A stretch of 64,000 nt of DNA from Lentimicrobium saccharophilum (GCF_001192835.1 NZ_DF968182.1:1800345-1864344), one strand, 5' to 3'. Positions 46,399 to 55,701 are shown, numbered from the stretch's first letter. The notes: generated from the letters alone by a model not told the origin. Made by a program: numbers and translations.

Positions 46399-46866
46399 TT
46401 AAAACCTGAAATGTGAGAATGCCTTGTTGGCGTCGGCCATACGGTGGGTATCCTCTTTTCTTTTGAATGCAGCACCTTCTTCTTTGTAAGCGGCCATGAT
46501 TTCACCGGCGAGTTTGGCACTCATGGTTTTTTCGTGGCGTTTGCGTGCAAAAAGGATAAGGTTCTTCATGCCGATGGAGCTTTTGCGGCCCGGACGGATC
46601 TCTGAAGGAATCTGGAAAGTTGCTCCTCCGATACGGCGGCTGCGCACCTCTACATTAGGGGTAACGTTGCTGAGCGCTTTCTTCCATACTTCAAGGCCAT
46701 CTTCGCTGGTCTTCTCGGTAACGGTTTCTATGGCTTCATAAAAAATCTGGAAAGCCAGGTTTTTCTTCCCGGTGTACATGAGGTTGTTGACGAACTTGGT
46801 TACAAGCACATCATTGAACTTCGGGTCAGGAAGTATGATTCTCTTTTTTGGTTTTGATTTCCTCAT
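46399..46866 (-). CDS. rpsG: 30S ribosomal protein S7
   Basis: 155 residues. [20 protein letters not shown] start, [20 protein letters not shown] in the middle. Primary 16S binder at the tRNA exit site. 31 bp after rpsL. Confidence 0.98.
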   Translation of the reverse strand: MRKSKPKKRIILPDPKFNDVLVTKFVNNLMYTGKKNLAFQIFYEAIETVTEKTSEDGLEVWKKALSNVTPNVEVRSRRIGGATFQIPSEIRPGRKSSIGMKNLILFARKRHEKTMSAKLAGEIMAAYKEEGAAFKRKEDTHRMADANKAFSHFRF

Positions 46867-46897
46867 TGTTGTAAGCTGTTTTTACCTGAAACCAGTT

Positions 46898-47305
46898 TTA
46901 CTTTTTACCTTTTGCCGGAGCAGCTACCTTACCGCCTTTGGGACGTTTGGTGCCGTATTTTGACCTACGCTGGTTCCTGCCGTCAACGCCCGATGTATCA
47001 AGCGCACCACGGATGATGTGGTACCTTACACCCGGAAGATCCTTTACCCTGCCACCGCGGATCATTACGATCGAGTGCTCCTGCAGGTTGTGGCCTTCGC
47101 CCGGAATGTATGCATTCACTTCCTTGGTGTTGGTAAGCCTTACCCTGGCTACTTTGCGCATGGCTGAATTGGGTTTCTTGGGAGTGGTGGTATATACCCT
47201 CACACAAACACCCCTTCGCTGCGGGCAAGAATCCAGAGCAGGTGATTTGCTCTTATCGGTTAACTTGTTGCGTCCTTTACGAACCAATTGCGAAATTGTA
47301 GGCAT
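46898..47305 (-). CDS. rpsL: 30S ribosomal protein S12
   Basis: 135 residues from the ATG at 47305 ([19 protein letters not shown]); the frame stays open 20 codons upstream, but that part would overlap the transcript start predicted at about 47355. Streptomycin-site loops [17 protein letters not shown] and [18 protein letters not shown] carry the wild-type Lys residues. First gene of the ribosomal run. Confidence 0.97.
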   Translation of the reverse strand: MPTISQLVRKGRNKLTDKSKSPALDSCPQRRGVCVRVYTTTPKKPNSAMRKVARVRLTNTKEVNAYIPGEGHNLQEHSIVMIRGGRVKDLPGVRYHIIRGALDTSGVDGRNQRRSKYGTKRPKGGKVAAPAKGKK

Positions 47306-47362
47306 ATCAATACTTTTAAATTGTTTTTTGGTTACTCGGCTACCCCTGTTTTTTGGGGACTG

Positions 47363-47392
47363 CAAAAGTACAGCATTATTTTATATTTACAA
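47363..47392 (-). promoter_or_regulatory. Main promoter of the rpsL-rpsG-fusA-S10 run
   Basis: On the minus strand TTG (47392-47390), 19 bases, TACTTTTG (47370-47363), with an A+T-rich stretch in the spacer. Predicted transcript start about 47355, giving a leader of some 50 bases to rpsL. Confidence 0.75.
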
Positions 47393-47768
47393 TAGGCTGA
47401 ACAAAAATTATTTAACCCGCTCAGGCGTTTGTTCATGATGAAAAACAAAATGCCTTTAAAGTAATAATCCTGTCGCCGGGACTGTGTTTCTGAAATCGGT
47501 GGGAAAGCAATAAGGGGAGACAAATTTAGCCTTTGAGGCCTGAAGACTCATCAATTGCAGAAGGTTTTTTTGAACGCTGCCCTGGGGGCAGTCTGCATTG
47601 ATTGAAACCTATATTGTCTTACTTTATCAGGTTTCCCGGATTCGAAAATCTCAGAAAAATTGTGCATTTCAGGAAGTTAAATTCAATTCGTTCCTTTCAA
47701 ATGCGGCTGCAAAAGTACTTAATAATTTGACACCTACAACTTTTTTTGCTGATTTTTATTGATTTTCT

Positions 47769-47802
47769 CAAAAAAAACAGCCGGAAGTCAGAAACGACCG
47801 GC
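47769..47802 (-). terminator. Terminator of the LytTR regulator operon
   Basis: On the minus strand GCCGG ... CCGGC with a 13-base loop, then TG and a run of eight to nine Ts (complement of 47769-47777), 35 bp after the stop. Confidence 0.7.
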
Positions 47803-47836
47803 CAATAAGATGATTTAAGATACTTTACACGCTGCA

Positions 47837-48586
47837 TTACAGCAACTCTCTCAGCCGCTTATAACCTTCGGCGCTGGCTTTCAGCCGGGCGCCGCTTTTC
47901 AATACCACCAGGTGGGTATCTTTTCCGTAAAGGTCAACCGAAACAATCTGGCTGATATTGACGATATGGCTGCGATGAATCCTGATGAAACCGTTGCGGG
48001 GCAGGTGACTTTCGAAATACTTCATGGTTTTTTCCTTCAGGTGGTTGCCCAGGGAAGAACAGATCATCACGTAGTCGTCCTGGGCCTCTATATAATATAT
48101 GGTATCAACCGGGATCACCACGATGCGGGAGCCAAGTCTGGCTACCACCCTGTCGATTTCGCCCGGAGTTTCCTCAAACTGACGCTTCAGATCGGTAACA
48201 GGCTTTGTGGTGAGATCACCTTTATCCTCAATGCGCAGCAGCGCCCTTTCAACTGCCTGCCTGAACCTGGAAGCCGAAAAAGGCTTGAGCAGATAATCAA
48301 CGGCATTCATTTCGAAAGCCCTGATGGCAAATTCATCGTATGCGGTAGTGAAAATGATCGGAGGCGGGTCCGTCAGTAGTTCCAGCAATTCAAACCCGTT
48401 GATCTTGGGCATCTGGATATCCAGAAAGATCAGTTGCGGCTTCAGCTCCTGTATCGCTTTCAGGGCTTCAAAGCCGTTCTCGCATTCTCCGGCAATTTCA
48501 AGCGCCGGAAAATCCTTCAGGTAATGTTTGACCAGATCCCGTGCGGGCGGCTCATCATCTATTATCAGTACTTTGATCTTTGACAT
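47837..48586 (-). CDS. LytTR-family response regulator
   Basis: 249 residues. Receiver (1-120) with IIDDEPPARD (Asp10-11), phosphoacceptor D56 in LIFLDIQMPKINGFE, TTAYDEFA and LLKPF. Then a LytTR DNA-binding domain (about 145-249): VVIPVDTIYYIEAQDDYVMI, FIRIHRSHIVNI and THLVVLKSGARLKAS. Its start overlaps the end of the histidine kinase gene by 32 bp, so the two form a coupled LytS/LytR-type pair. Target genes are unknown, though the LiaF-like protein in the same operon points to the cell envelope. Confidence 0.95.
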   Translation of the reverse strand: MSKIKVLIIDDEPPARDLVKHYLKDFPALEIAGECENGFEALKAIQELKPQLIFLDIQMPKINGFELLELLTDPPPIIFTTAYDEFAIRAFEMNAVDYLLKPFSASRFRQAVERALLRIEDKGDLTTKPVTDLKRQFEETPGEIDRVVARLGSRIVVIPVDTIYYIEAQDDYVMICSSLGNHLKEKTMKYFESHLPRNGFIRIHRSHIVNISQIVSVDLYGKDTHLVVLKSGARLKASAEGYKRLRELL

Positions 48587-49628
48587 TTTCAGGAAATTTC
48601 AGTTTTACTTCAAAAGCATCTTCAGTTTTGCGGATATTCACCAGATCAGGCATCCCGTATACCATACGCATCCGTTTCATTACATTCGAGAGGCCGGTAC
48701 CCGTTCCTTTGCGGCCCGGAACCGATGGGTCGTAATTATTGATCACACGCACCTCAAGCCAGGGGCCGGTAATCTGCGCGTTCAGTTGTATCACGGATGC
48801 CCCGGGGGTATCGTAAACTCCGTGTTTCACAGCATTCTCAACCAATGGCTGCAGAATCATGGGCGGCAAAGGCCAGCCCAGCGCCAGTTCATCAATCTGC
48901 TCGCTTACCTGCAGCCTTCCCCCGAACCGGACTTTCTCAATCTCGAGGTACAGCCTGAGGTGGTACAACTCCTTGCTGAGCGAACTCATGCTGTTGTCGG
49001 AAAAACTCAGGGAATACCGCATAAATTCCGACAGGTTGATGACCATCTCCTGCGCCTTTGCAGGATTGGTTATGGTGAGCGAACTGATTGAATTCAGCGA
49101 ATTGAACAGGAAATGCGGCTTGATCTGCGAACGCAGGGCATTCAGTTCCGTTTCATAAAGCATGGTTTGCAGCAATTGCTCCCGGGTCCGGTGTTCGCGG
49201 AGGTTCTCATAATTGATCACCAGGTAAAAGACCGAGACCAGAATAATGTAGAGCAACAGCCCGACCATGATTCTTACCATCAATGTTTCGGTGAGAAACA
49301 AACTGTATGCATCATCCTGGCCGGTAAGATACCCAAGGATAAAATAACTGCTTCCAAGCCAGATAATTACTGAAACCGAACTGCTGGCAGCCAGTCGCCA
49401 GATCATTTCAAGCCTGCTCAGTTTCTCGTAATCACTGATCTTCACCATGTGCCACAACCCGACGCCCAGCAAGGCATAGATCAGGTTCATGACCAGGACT
49501 TCCGCAACGGCATTGCTCAGCTCAAGCCCGTATTGGTTATGGATGATGATAAAATGGATCAGCGAAATGACCATCCAGGTGGAAATGTAAAACAATACAT
49601 TCCGGCTGATTCCCGATCTTTCCAGCAT
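48555..49628 (-). CDS. Membrane sensor histidine kinase (LytS/YehU-like)
   Basis: 357 residues. Four membrane helices in the first about 155 residues, no obvious periplasmic sensor domain. The His_kinase motif LRSQIKPHFLFNSLNSISSL carries the phosphorylated His; a GHKL ATPase follows (PPMILQPLVENAVKHGVYD N-box, KGTGTGLSNVMKRM G-box). Partner of the LytTR regulator with which it overlaps. 18 bp after the LiaF-like gene. The stimulus, if sensed within the membrane as in Lia/Bce-like systems, is unknown. Confidence 0.93.
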   Translation of the reverse strand: MLERSGISRNVLFYISTWMVISLIHFIIIHNQYGLELSNAVAEVLVMNLIYALLGVGLWHMVKISDYEKLSRLEMIWRLAASSSVSVIIWLGSSYFILGYLTGQDDAYSLFLTETLMVRIMVGLLLYIILVSVFYLVINYENLREHRTREQLLQTMLYETELNALRSQIKPHFLFNSLNSISSLTITNPAKAQEMVINLSEFMRYSLSFSDNSMSSLSKELYHLRLYLEIEKVRFGGRLQVSEQIDELALGWPLPPMILQPLVENAVKHGVYDTPGASVIQLNAQITGPWLEVRVINNYDPSVPGRKGTGTGLSNVMKRMRMVYGMPDLVNIRKTEDAFEVKLKFPENVKDQSTDNR

Positions 49629-49646
49629 AACTCAGTGATAAACCGG

Positions 49647-50363
49647 TTAGAAACTTTTTAATTCACCGCCTCCAAAGATGGCAACGCCTTTAATGACAAG
49701 GGTTTTATTATAATCCACGTTGATATTGCGTCGTTTATCGGCAAAACCTCCAAAGATGTTGAACACCTCCATTTTTACATTCCAGTCGGAAGGCACCAGC
49801 AGGGTGGACCCTCCGAAAATGGCAACCATTTCCAGTACATTGTCTCCTTCCGAAAGCTGACACTGTGTAAGGTCAAGTTTTGAGCCGCCGAAGATGGCGA
49901 TAACTTTTCCTCCGCGCATGGATGGAGTATGAATGACGCGTTCGCTTCCACCGAAAACAGCAACATCTTCAATAAAGTCATCACTGCCGGAAGTTACACG
50001 CTCCCTTTTCAGGCTCCTGAACAGGGTGGTATGCGAAAAGATGACAGCCAGACCGACCAGAATAATCACAACCGGCCAGAAGTATCCCAGCATATTAAAT
50101 CCTTCAATCCGGCCCTGTAAAAATATAAGCCCGACAACCACGAGTATGGTTCCCCATCCGTAATGCTTGCCGGCAAAGTTGATCAGACCGACGACGATCA
50201 GCAGCGAAGGCCAGGAAAAAATTACGCGCCAGGCAGCATCGTTGACAACGCCCATATTGCGCAGCATGTAGAGAAGACCAAAGGCAATGATGGCCAGACC
50301 GACCAGCGTGGTTTCAAGGTGCCATGTCCGGTTCAGCGGATTGCGGTTCAGATTGTTTTCCAT
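49647..50363 (-). CDS. LiaF-like membrane protein
   Basis: 238 residues. Four short membrane helices (about 18-115) like the LiaI/LiaF N-terminal or DUF5668 domain, then a C-terminal domain of repeated 'IFGG' turns (VAVFGGSERVIHTP, VIAIFGGSKLDL, VAIFGGSTLLVPSDW, FNIFGGFADKR, VAIFGGGELK), the beta-helix-like pattern of the 'cell wall-active antibiotics response' LiaF domain. In Firmicutes LiaF inhibits the LiaS kinase; here the gene stands directly before a histidine kinase and LytTR regulator, so a similar check on the kinase is a fair hypothesis. Confidence 0.85.
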   Translation of the reverse strand: MENNLNRNPLNRTWHLETTLVGLAIIAFGLLYMLRNMGVVNDAAWRVIFSWPSLLIVVGLINFAGKHYGWGTILVVVGLIFLQGRIEGFNMLGYFWPVVIILVGLAVIFSHTTLFRSLKRERVTSGSDDFIEDVAVFGGSERVIHTPSMRGGKVIAIFGGSKLDLTQCQLSEGDNVLEMVAIFGGSTLLVPSDWNVKMEVFNIFGGFADKRRNINVDYNKTLVIKGVAIFGGGELKSF

Positions 50364-50401
50364 TGTTGTAAGAGTTTAAGTTGAGAAATATTTTTACCCT
50401 G

Positions 50402-50409
50402 CAAATTTA
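50402..50409 (-). promoter_or_regulatory. Minus-7 element (TAAATTTG) for the LiaF-kinase-regulator operon
   Basis: TAAATTTG on the minus strand, 38 bp before the ATG at 50363. No TTG at 19-21 bases. Confidence 0.45.
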
Positions 50410-50487
50410 GGGGTACAATAAAGCGGGAAGGTAATACAAATCGGTAAAAAGGGGAAAAAGCCCGGTAAATCAGTTTATGCAGGGTAC

Positions 50488-50520
50488 AAAAAAAAGAACC
50501 GGGGCGCTCGCCTGCCCCGG
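50488..50520 (-). terminator. Terminator of the small 91-residue protein gene
   Basis: On the minus strand CCGGGGC, 8-base loop, GCCCCGG, TTC and eight Ts. 45 bp after the stop at 50566. A strong intrinsic terminator, which supports real transcription of the small gene. Confidence 0.8.
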
Positions 50521-50565
50521 CATCTTCATTCCACTCATCGAATAACGGTTTTCAAACCGTCCATA

Positions 50566-50841
50566 TCATACAAAATCAGCATCGGGCAAATCAGGCAGTC
50601 CCTGCAGATTGCCGATAAAACGCGCATGGTTGAATGCTTCCCCATAGCGCATAAGCCGGAACAGCTCAACCTGAACCGCCATATAGATCAGCCGCCTGGC
50701 TTCCACATCGGTAAATGAATCCTGCAAAAGCCGCTGATAGGTCTGTGCCGTTTCGGGAGGGTCATTCCTGCGGATCTGCTTGTCAACGATCTGCTCTATA
50801 ACCATTCCTATACTCTCGTCACGTTTTATGTTGCTTATCAT
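50566..50841 (-). CDS. Small protein of unknown function
   Basis: 91 residues, no signal peptide, mostly helical by eye, acidic end LPDLPDADFV. Begins MISNIKRDESIGMVIEQIVDK, with a central VEARRLIYMAVQVELFRLMR. No family recognised. A clear terminator follows the gene, which supports expression as its own unit. It lies between the LiaF-like operon and the helicase gene, which read in opposite directions, and nothing in the context gives a function. Confidence 0.6.
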   Translation of the reverse strand: MISNIKRDESIGMVIEQIVDKQIRRNDPPETAQTYQRLLQDSFTDVEARRLIYMAVQVELFRLMRYGEAFNHARFIGNLQGLPDLPDADFV

Positions 50842-51177
50842 TGTTCAGTAAATTAAGAATACAACCATGCTGCAATACCGGGATTTATTGAAATCCAAAA
50901 AACAGGAAACTGCAGTTTTTCTATTACCAAAACAGGAACACTGACAAATACGCAACCACTGCCCCGGGCTGGCCGGCAAATTCTTTCTCCGGCCTTTTGC
51001 AGCAAGTCATGCAGCCTGTTCTCTGGTTTATCCTGAAGGGGCCTAAAAGTAACAGTTGCGCAAGTAATTTAGATTATTTCTAAATAAGATAATATGGAAT
51101 AGCCCTTCAAATTAGCCGGAGACATCAGATCACAGAAAAAGTATGCTAATTTTGCACGACCAATCAAACCCATTAAA
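50842..51177. other. 336-bp intergenic region between divergent genes
   Basis: No gene seen. Contains a hairpin followed by four Ts on the plus strand (GGCCGG 50971-50976, CCGGCC 50989-50994) and a minus-7 element for the helicase at 51147-51154. Confidence 0.5.
51147..51154 (+). promoter_or_regulatory. Minus-7 element (TAATTTTG) for the helicase gene
   Basis: TAATTTTG ends 23 bp before the GTG at 51178. No TTG at the usual spacing. Confidence 0.45.
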
Positions 51178-53475
51178 GTGTCGCAACTGCTTAAAGAATT
51201 AAATGAAGCCCAGCAACTTGCGGTGACCAGCAGCGATGGTCCCGTGATGGTGATCGCCGGAGCAGGTTCAGGCAAAACCCGTGTATTGACCTACCGTGTC
51301 GCTTACCTGCTTGAGCAGGGCGTAGACCCGTTCAATATCCTGGCGCTGACATTTACCAACAAGGCTGCCAGGGAAATGAAAGAACGCGTGATCGGGCTGG
51401 TGGGAAGTCAGGAAGCACGAAATGTCTGGATGGGCACCTTTCATTCCATTTTTGCGCGCATTTTAAGGGTGGAGGGTCACCTGCTGGGCTTTCCTTCCAA
51501 CTTCACCATTTATGATACGGATGATTCGAAGAGCCTGATCAAGACCATACTGAAAGACCTCAGCCTCGATCCTAAAATATATGTACCGGGGGCGGTGCTT
51601 TCCAGGATATCTTCGGCCAAGTCGAACCTGATTTCGGCCGAGGAATATAAAGCCAACTCCGCCATTGAAGAGCAGGACAGGATTGCCAACAGGCCGCAGA
51701 CCGGCGAGATCTTCCTGCATTACAAGACCCGCTGCTTTAAAGCGGCAGCCATGGATTTCGACGATCTGCTGTTCAACATGAACCTGCTGCTCCGCGACTT
51801 TCCGGAAGTTTTGTTCAAATACCAGCAAAAGTTCCGTTACATTCTTGTGGATGAATACCAGGACACCAACTTTGCTCAATACCTGATTGTGAAGAAACTG
51901 GCAGCGAGAAATGAAAACATCTGTGTGGTAGGCGATGATGCGCAGAGTATTTACGGTTTCAGGGGGGCAAACATCCAGAACATCCTGAATTTCAGGAAAG
52001 ATTATCCCGATGCCAAAACCTTCAAGCTGGAACAGAACTACCGCTCAACCAAGATGATTGTAAATGCCGCCAACAGCATTATTGCAAAAAACAAGGATCA
52101 GATTTTCAAGGAAGTATGGACCGAAAATGAAGAAGGCAAACTGATCAGGATACTGAAGGCCAACTCAGACACGGAAGAGGGAAATATGGTTGCCAACGCG
52201 GTGTTCGAAACCAAGATGAATCAGCACTGCCAGAACAGTGATTTCGCCATCTTATACCGCACCAACGCCCAGTCGAGGGCCATTGAGGAATCACTGCGCA
52301 GACTGAACATCCCCTACCGCATCTACGGCGGCCTGTCATTTTATAAACGCAAGGAAATCAAAGACCTCCTTGCTTACTTCAGGCTTGTGGTAAACCCCCG
52401 GGACGATGAGGCGTTCAACCGCATCATCAATTACCCCGCCAGGGGCATTGGGAAAACCACCCTTGAGAAAATTGAGCTGGCCGCCGGAGTTTCCGGTAAA
52501 AGCCTCTTTGAGGTTGCGTCTGCTGCAACACATTATGTGAAGGGACTGAATTCGGGCACTATCTCAAAAATAGAGGAATTCACCACCATGATCGCCGCGT
52601 TTCATCAGCAATTGCAAGTACTCAACGCGTATGAGCTTGCCATTAAAATTGCCAGAAACTCCGGATTACTGAAAGAGCTGGCGGCCGATGATACGGATGA
52701 AGGGCAGTCGAGGGTTCAGAACACCGAGGAGCTCCTCAATGCGGTAAAAGATTTTTCCGAAAAGGAACAAACCCTGTTTCCGGATGAAGAAACGGGTGAA
52801 CTGAGCGCTGCTGAAGTAACCCGTACCCTCGATAAATTCATGCAGGAAGTGGCACTGCTTACCGATGCCGACAGCGACGATAAGGACGACATGAATAAGG
52901 TGGTGCTGATGACAATTCACGCGGCAAAAGGGCTCGAATTCCCGTATGTTTTTATTGTCGGGCTTGAAGAAAACCTGTTTCCTTCAGTCATGTCGCTGCA
53001 GTCGCGCGCCGATATTGAAGAAGAGCGGCGATTGTTTTACGTGGCGCTGACCAGGGCCGAAAAACAGGTCATCCTCTCCTATGCTGAAACCCGTTACCGC
53101 TGGGGAAACATGACCATGAATGAGCCCAGCCGTTTTCTCGATGAAATAGAAGAAAGTTTTATCGAAAAACCGGCGCGCAAAATTTCGTCATCTGGATTAA
53201 CCGGAAAATCCGGCGATGGGCTTAGAAAAGAATCCGTTTTCATCAAAAAGCAACTTAAAAAAATCAGCACTGCCGAGGGGCCTGCGGTTCAGGGAGCAGA
53301 AACGCCCCCTGAGCTGATACAACCCGGCGTGGAGGTAGAACATGAGCGTTTCGGCAAGGGAAAAGTGCTCAGTGTGGAAGGCAGCGGCCCGAATATGAAG
53401 GCAACCGTCTTCTTTGCTGCCGTAGGTCAGAAACAATTATTACTTAAATTTGCGAAACTCAGGCTGGTAAATTGA
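51178..53475 (+). CDS. uvrD: UvrD/PcrA-family DNA helicase
   Basis: 765 residues from a GTG start (MSQLLKELNEAQQLAVTS). Superfamily 1 motifs in order: Q motif LNEAQ, I (Walker A) AGAGSGKTRVLTYR, Ia TFTNKAAREMKER, II VDEYQDTN, III GDDAQSIYGFRGA, IV LEQNYRS, V TIHAAKGLEFPYVFI, VI RRLFYVALTRAEK. The C-terminal about 60 residues (GVEVEHERFGKGKVLSVEG) form the Tudor-like polymerase-interaction domain of PcrA/UvrD. Works in nucleotide-excision and mismatch repair. Full length; starts a plus-strand run. Confidence 0.96.
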   Translation: MSQLLKELNEAQQLAVTSSDGPVMVIAGAGSGKTRVLTYRVAYLLEQGVDPFNILALTFTNKAAREMKERVIGLVGSQEARNVWMGTFHSIFARILRVEGHLLGFPSNFTIYDTDDSKSLIKTILKDLSLDPKIYVPGAVLSRISSAKSNLISAEEYKANSAIEEQDRIANRPQTGEIFLHYKTRCFKAAAMDFDDLLFNMNLLLRDFPEVLFKYQQKFRYILVDEYQDTNFAQYLIVKKLAARNENICVVGDDAQSIYGFRGANIQNILNFRKDYPDAKTFKLEQNYRSTKMIVNAANSIIAKNKDQIFKEVWTENEEGKLIRILKANSDTEEGNMVANAVFETKMNQHCQNSDFAILYRTNAQSRAIEESLRRLNIPYRIYGGLSFYKRKEIKDLLAYFRLVVNPRDDEAFNRIINYPARGIGKTTLEKIELAAGVSGKSLFEVASAATHYVKGLNSGTISKIEEFTTMIAAFHQQLQVLNAYELAIKIARNSGLLKELAADDTDEGQSRVQNTEELLNAVKDFSEKEQTLFPDEETGELSAAEVTRTLDKFMQEVALLTDADSDDKDDMNKVVLMTIHAAKGLEFPYVFIVGLEENLFPSVMSLQSRADIEEERRLFYVALTRAEKQVILSYAETRYRWGNMTMNEPSRFLDEIEESFIEKPARKISSSGLTGKSGDGLRKESVFIKKQLKKISTAEGPAVQGAETPPELIQPGVEVEHERFGKGKVLSVEGSGPNMKATVFFAAVGQKQLLLKFAKLRLVN

Positions 53476-53484
53476 TTTAATTTG

Positions 53485-53492
53485 TATATTTG
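53485..53492 (+). promoter_or_regulatory. Minus-7 element (TATATTTG) after the helicase gene
   Basis: TATATTTG 10 bp after the helicase stop. If used, it gives the DUF4290-murA transcript a leader of about 177 bases with no recognised structure. Confidence 0.4.
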
Positions 53493-53675
53493 CACCCGGT
53501 AATCAGGCCAGCAATTAATTATCTCCGGGCAAATACCAGTTTAACGAATTCCTGACACTATCAGTAAATTTAAGCTTTGACAGCAGTTTTCAGATGCTAA
53601 TCCTGCCTTATTAAGACTGCTACCAACACTTATCAATCAACCCCGACAAGAAGATTTCTATTAATAAAATGTTAT

Positions 53676-54344
53676 ATGGATTATAACAGCACCCGTGAAA
53701 AGCTCATTATTCCCGAGTACGGACGCAATGTGCAGAAGATGGTCGCCTATGTGATCAGTATTGAGGACCGCGAAAAACGCACCAACCTGGCCAAAACGCT
53801 GGTTAACGTGATGGCGCAACTCCATCCCGATCAGCGCGACACAGTGGATTACAAAAGAAAGTTGTGGGACCACCTGCACATCATTGCAGATTACAAACTC
53901 GACATCGACGGGCCGTACCCTGCTCCTGCGCCGGAGGAAAAAATCAAAAAACCGCAAAGTATTCCTTACCCTCAGGAAGACATCCGCTTCAGGCCTTATG
54001 GCAAGAACATCGCCAAAATGATCGAAAAAGCCTGCCTGTTTGATGATGGCCCTGAAAAGGACGCATTGGTAAAAAACATTGCCAATCACCTCAAAAAATC
54101 ATACCTCAACTGGAACCGCGATTCAGTCAATGACGAGCTGATTACCGAGCACCTGAAAGTGCTTTCGCACGGCAGACTGAAGCTGAGTGAAGATACCCGG
54201 CTGACGCACACCAGCGAATTGCTGGCCCGGAATAACCCGCCTGCCGCCATTCCCCATAACCAGAACAACAAACGCAGAAAATTTAATCCTAAAAACGATA
54301 AGAACAGCAACTATCGTGACATGAGGAACCGTAAAAAGAATTAA
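53676..54344 (+). CDS. DUF4290 domain protein
   Basis: 222 residues. Starts MDYNSTREKLIIPEYGRNVQ with EDREKRTNLAKTLVNVMAQL, the Bacteroidetes-specific DUF4290 sequence; the function of the family is unknown. The C-terminal about 35 residues (NNKRRKFNPKNDKNSNY) are basic and Asn-rich, likely disordered and perhaps nucleic-acid binding. 46 bp before murA on the same strand. Such proteins are cytoplasmic by sequence (no signal, no helices). Confidence 0.9.
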   Translation: MDYNSTREKLIIPEYGRNVQKMVAYVISIEDREKRTNLAKTLVNVMAQLHPDQRDTVDYKRKLWDHLHIIADYKLDIDGPYPAPAPEEKIKKPQSIPYPQEDIRFRPYGKNIAKMIEKACLFDDGPEKDALVKNIANHLKKSYLNWNRDSVNDELITEHLKVLSHGRLKLSEDTRLTHTSELLARNNPPAAIPHNQNNKRRKFNPKNDKNSNYRDMRNRKKN

Positions 54345-54390
54345 CTTGCCTGCCTGTTAATTTACGGTTGGATTTAACTTTCTGATAACT

Positions 54391-55701
54391 ATGAGCTCTT
54401 TCATTATCAACGGAGGCAGAAAGCTTCATGGAGAAATTGTGCCTCAGGGCGCTAAAAACGAAGCGCTTCAGATATTATGCGCTGTTCTGCTGACTCCCGA
54501 ACCGGTTACCATCCACAACATTCCTGACATCAGGGACGTGAATAAACTGATTGAGCTGCTGGGTGAAATGGGCGTCAGCGTGACTCCGGCCGGCAAAGGA
54601 ACCTATATTTTCCAGGCAGGAGATATTGACCTTGACTATTTAAAAACCAAAGAATTCCGTAAAAAAGGAGCCGGGCTGCGGGGCTCGGTGATGATCCTTG
54701 GTCCACTGCTTGCCCGTTTCGGCAAAGGTTATATTCCACATCCTGGCGGTGATAAAATAGGCCGACGAAGGCTCGACACCCATTTTACCGGTCTGCAGAA
54801 ACTGGGCGCGCGTTTCGAATCTGACGGGCTTAATACCTTTTACAGTGTAGACGCCACGGAGCTGAAAGGCTGTTACATGCTGCTGGATGAAGCATCGGTA
54901 ACGGGCACCGCCAATGTGGTGATGGCTGCCGTTATGGCAAAAGGCACGACTACCATTTTCAACGCCGCCTGCGAACCCTACCTTGTCCAGTTGTGCCGTA
55001 TGCTTAACCGCATGGGGGCGAAAATATCAGGCGTAGGCTCCAACCTGCTCAGCATCGAAGGTGTTGAATACCTTTCCGGAACAAGCCATACCATGCTGCC
55101 CGATATGATTGAAATCGGAAGTTTCATTGGTCTGGCCGCAATGACCGGTTCGGAAATCACCATAAAAAATGTTCAATACAAGGAATTAGGGATTATTCCG
55201 GAGGTTTTCAGAAGACTGGGCATTCAACTTCAGCTGCGTGGAGATGACATTCTTGTTCCGGCCCAGGAAACTTATGAAGTAGAAACCTTTATGGACGGAT
55301 CTATCATGACCATCAGCGATGCACCCTGGCCGGGATTTACCCCTGACCTGATCAGTATTGCCCTGGTGGTGGCTACCCAGGCCAAAGGCAGCGTGCTGAT
55401 CCACCAGAAAATGTTTGAAAGCCGTCTGTTTTTTGTGGATAAGCTGATTGACATGGGGGCACAGATCATCCTTTGCGACCCTCACCGGGCAACGGTAATC
55501 GGCCTCAACCATCAGGTGCCGCTCAGGGGAATCACCATGTCATCGCCGGATATCCGGGCCGGAGTGGCGCTGCTGATCGCGGCCCTTTCGGCAAAAGGGA
55601 AAAGCCAGATCGATAACATTGAACAGATCGACCGCGGATATCAGGATATTGACGGAAGATTGCGTTCGCTCGGCGCCGGTATTGAGCGTATCGAAGGTTA
55701 G
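54391..55701 (+). CDS. murA: UDP-N-acetylglucosamine 1-carboxyvinyltransferase (Asp-type)
   Basis: 436 residues. N-terminal GGRKLHGEIVPQGAKNEALQ, then the active-site loop HPGGDKIGRRRLDTHFTGLQ. The position of the catalytic Cys (GGCTIG in E. coli) is Asp121 here. Other motifs are standard: ASVTGTANVVMAAV, PDMIEIGSFIGLAA and SPDIRAGVALLIAALSAKG. First committed step of peptidoglycan synthesis: adds enolpyruvate to UDP-GlcNAc. Asp-type MurA enzymes are active but not alkylated by fosfomycin. Probably co-transcribed with the DUF4290 gene. Confidence 0.96.
   Translation: MSSFIINGGRKLHGEIVPQGAKNEALQILCAVLLTPEPVTIHNIPDIRDVNKLIELLGEMGVSVTPAGKGTYIFQAGDIDLDYLKTKEFRKKGAGLRGSVMILGPLLARFGKGYIPHPGGDKIGRRRLDTHFTGLQKLGARFESDGLNTFYSVDATELKGCYMLLDEASVTGTANVVMAAVMAKGTTTIFNAACEPYLVQLCRMLNRMGAKISGVGSNLLSIEGVEYLSGTSHTMLPDMIEIGSFIGLAAMTGSEITIKNVQYKELGIIPEVFRRLGIQLQLRGDDILVPAQETYEVETFMDGSIMTISDAPWPGFTPDLISIALVVATQAKGSVLIHQKMFESRLFFVDKLIDMGAQIILCDPHRATVIGLNHQVPLRGITMSSPDIRAGVALLIAALSAKGKSQIDNIEQIDRGYQDIDGRLRSLGAGIERIEG

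Larger units (their letters stand above)
47306..47836. other. 531-bp intergenic region upstream of the ribosomal gene run
   Basis: No gene seen. It holds the rpsL promoter (47363-47392), the terminator of the LytTR regulator gene (47769-47802) and a further TAAATTTG on the minus strand (47528-47521) without a well-spaced TTG, which could be a second promoter. The rest is A+T-rich without features I recognise. Confidence 0.5.
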
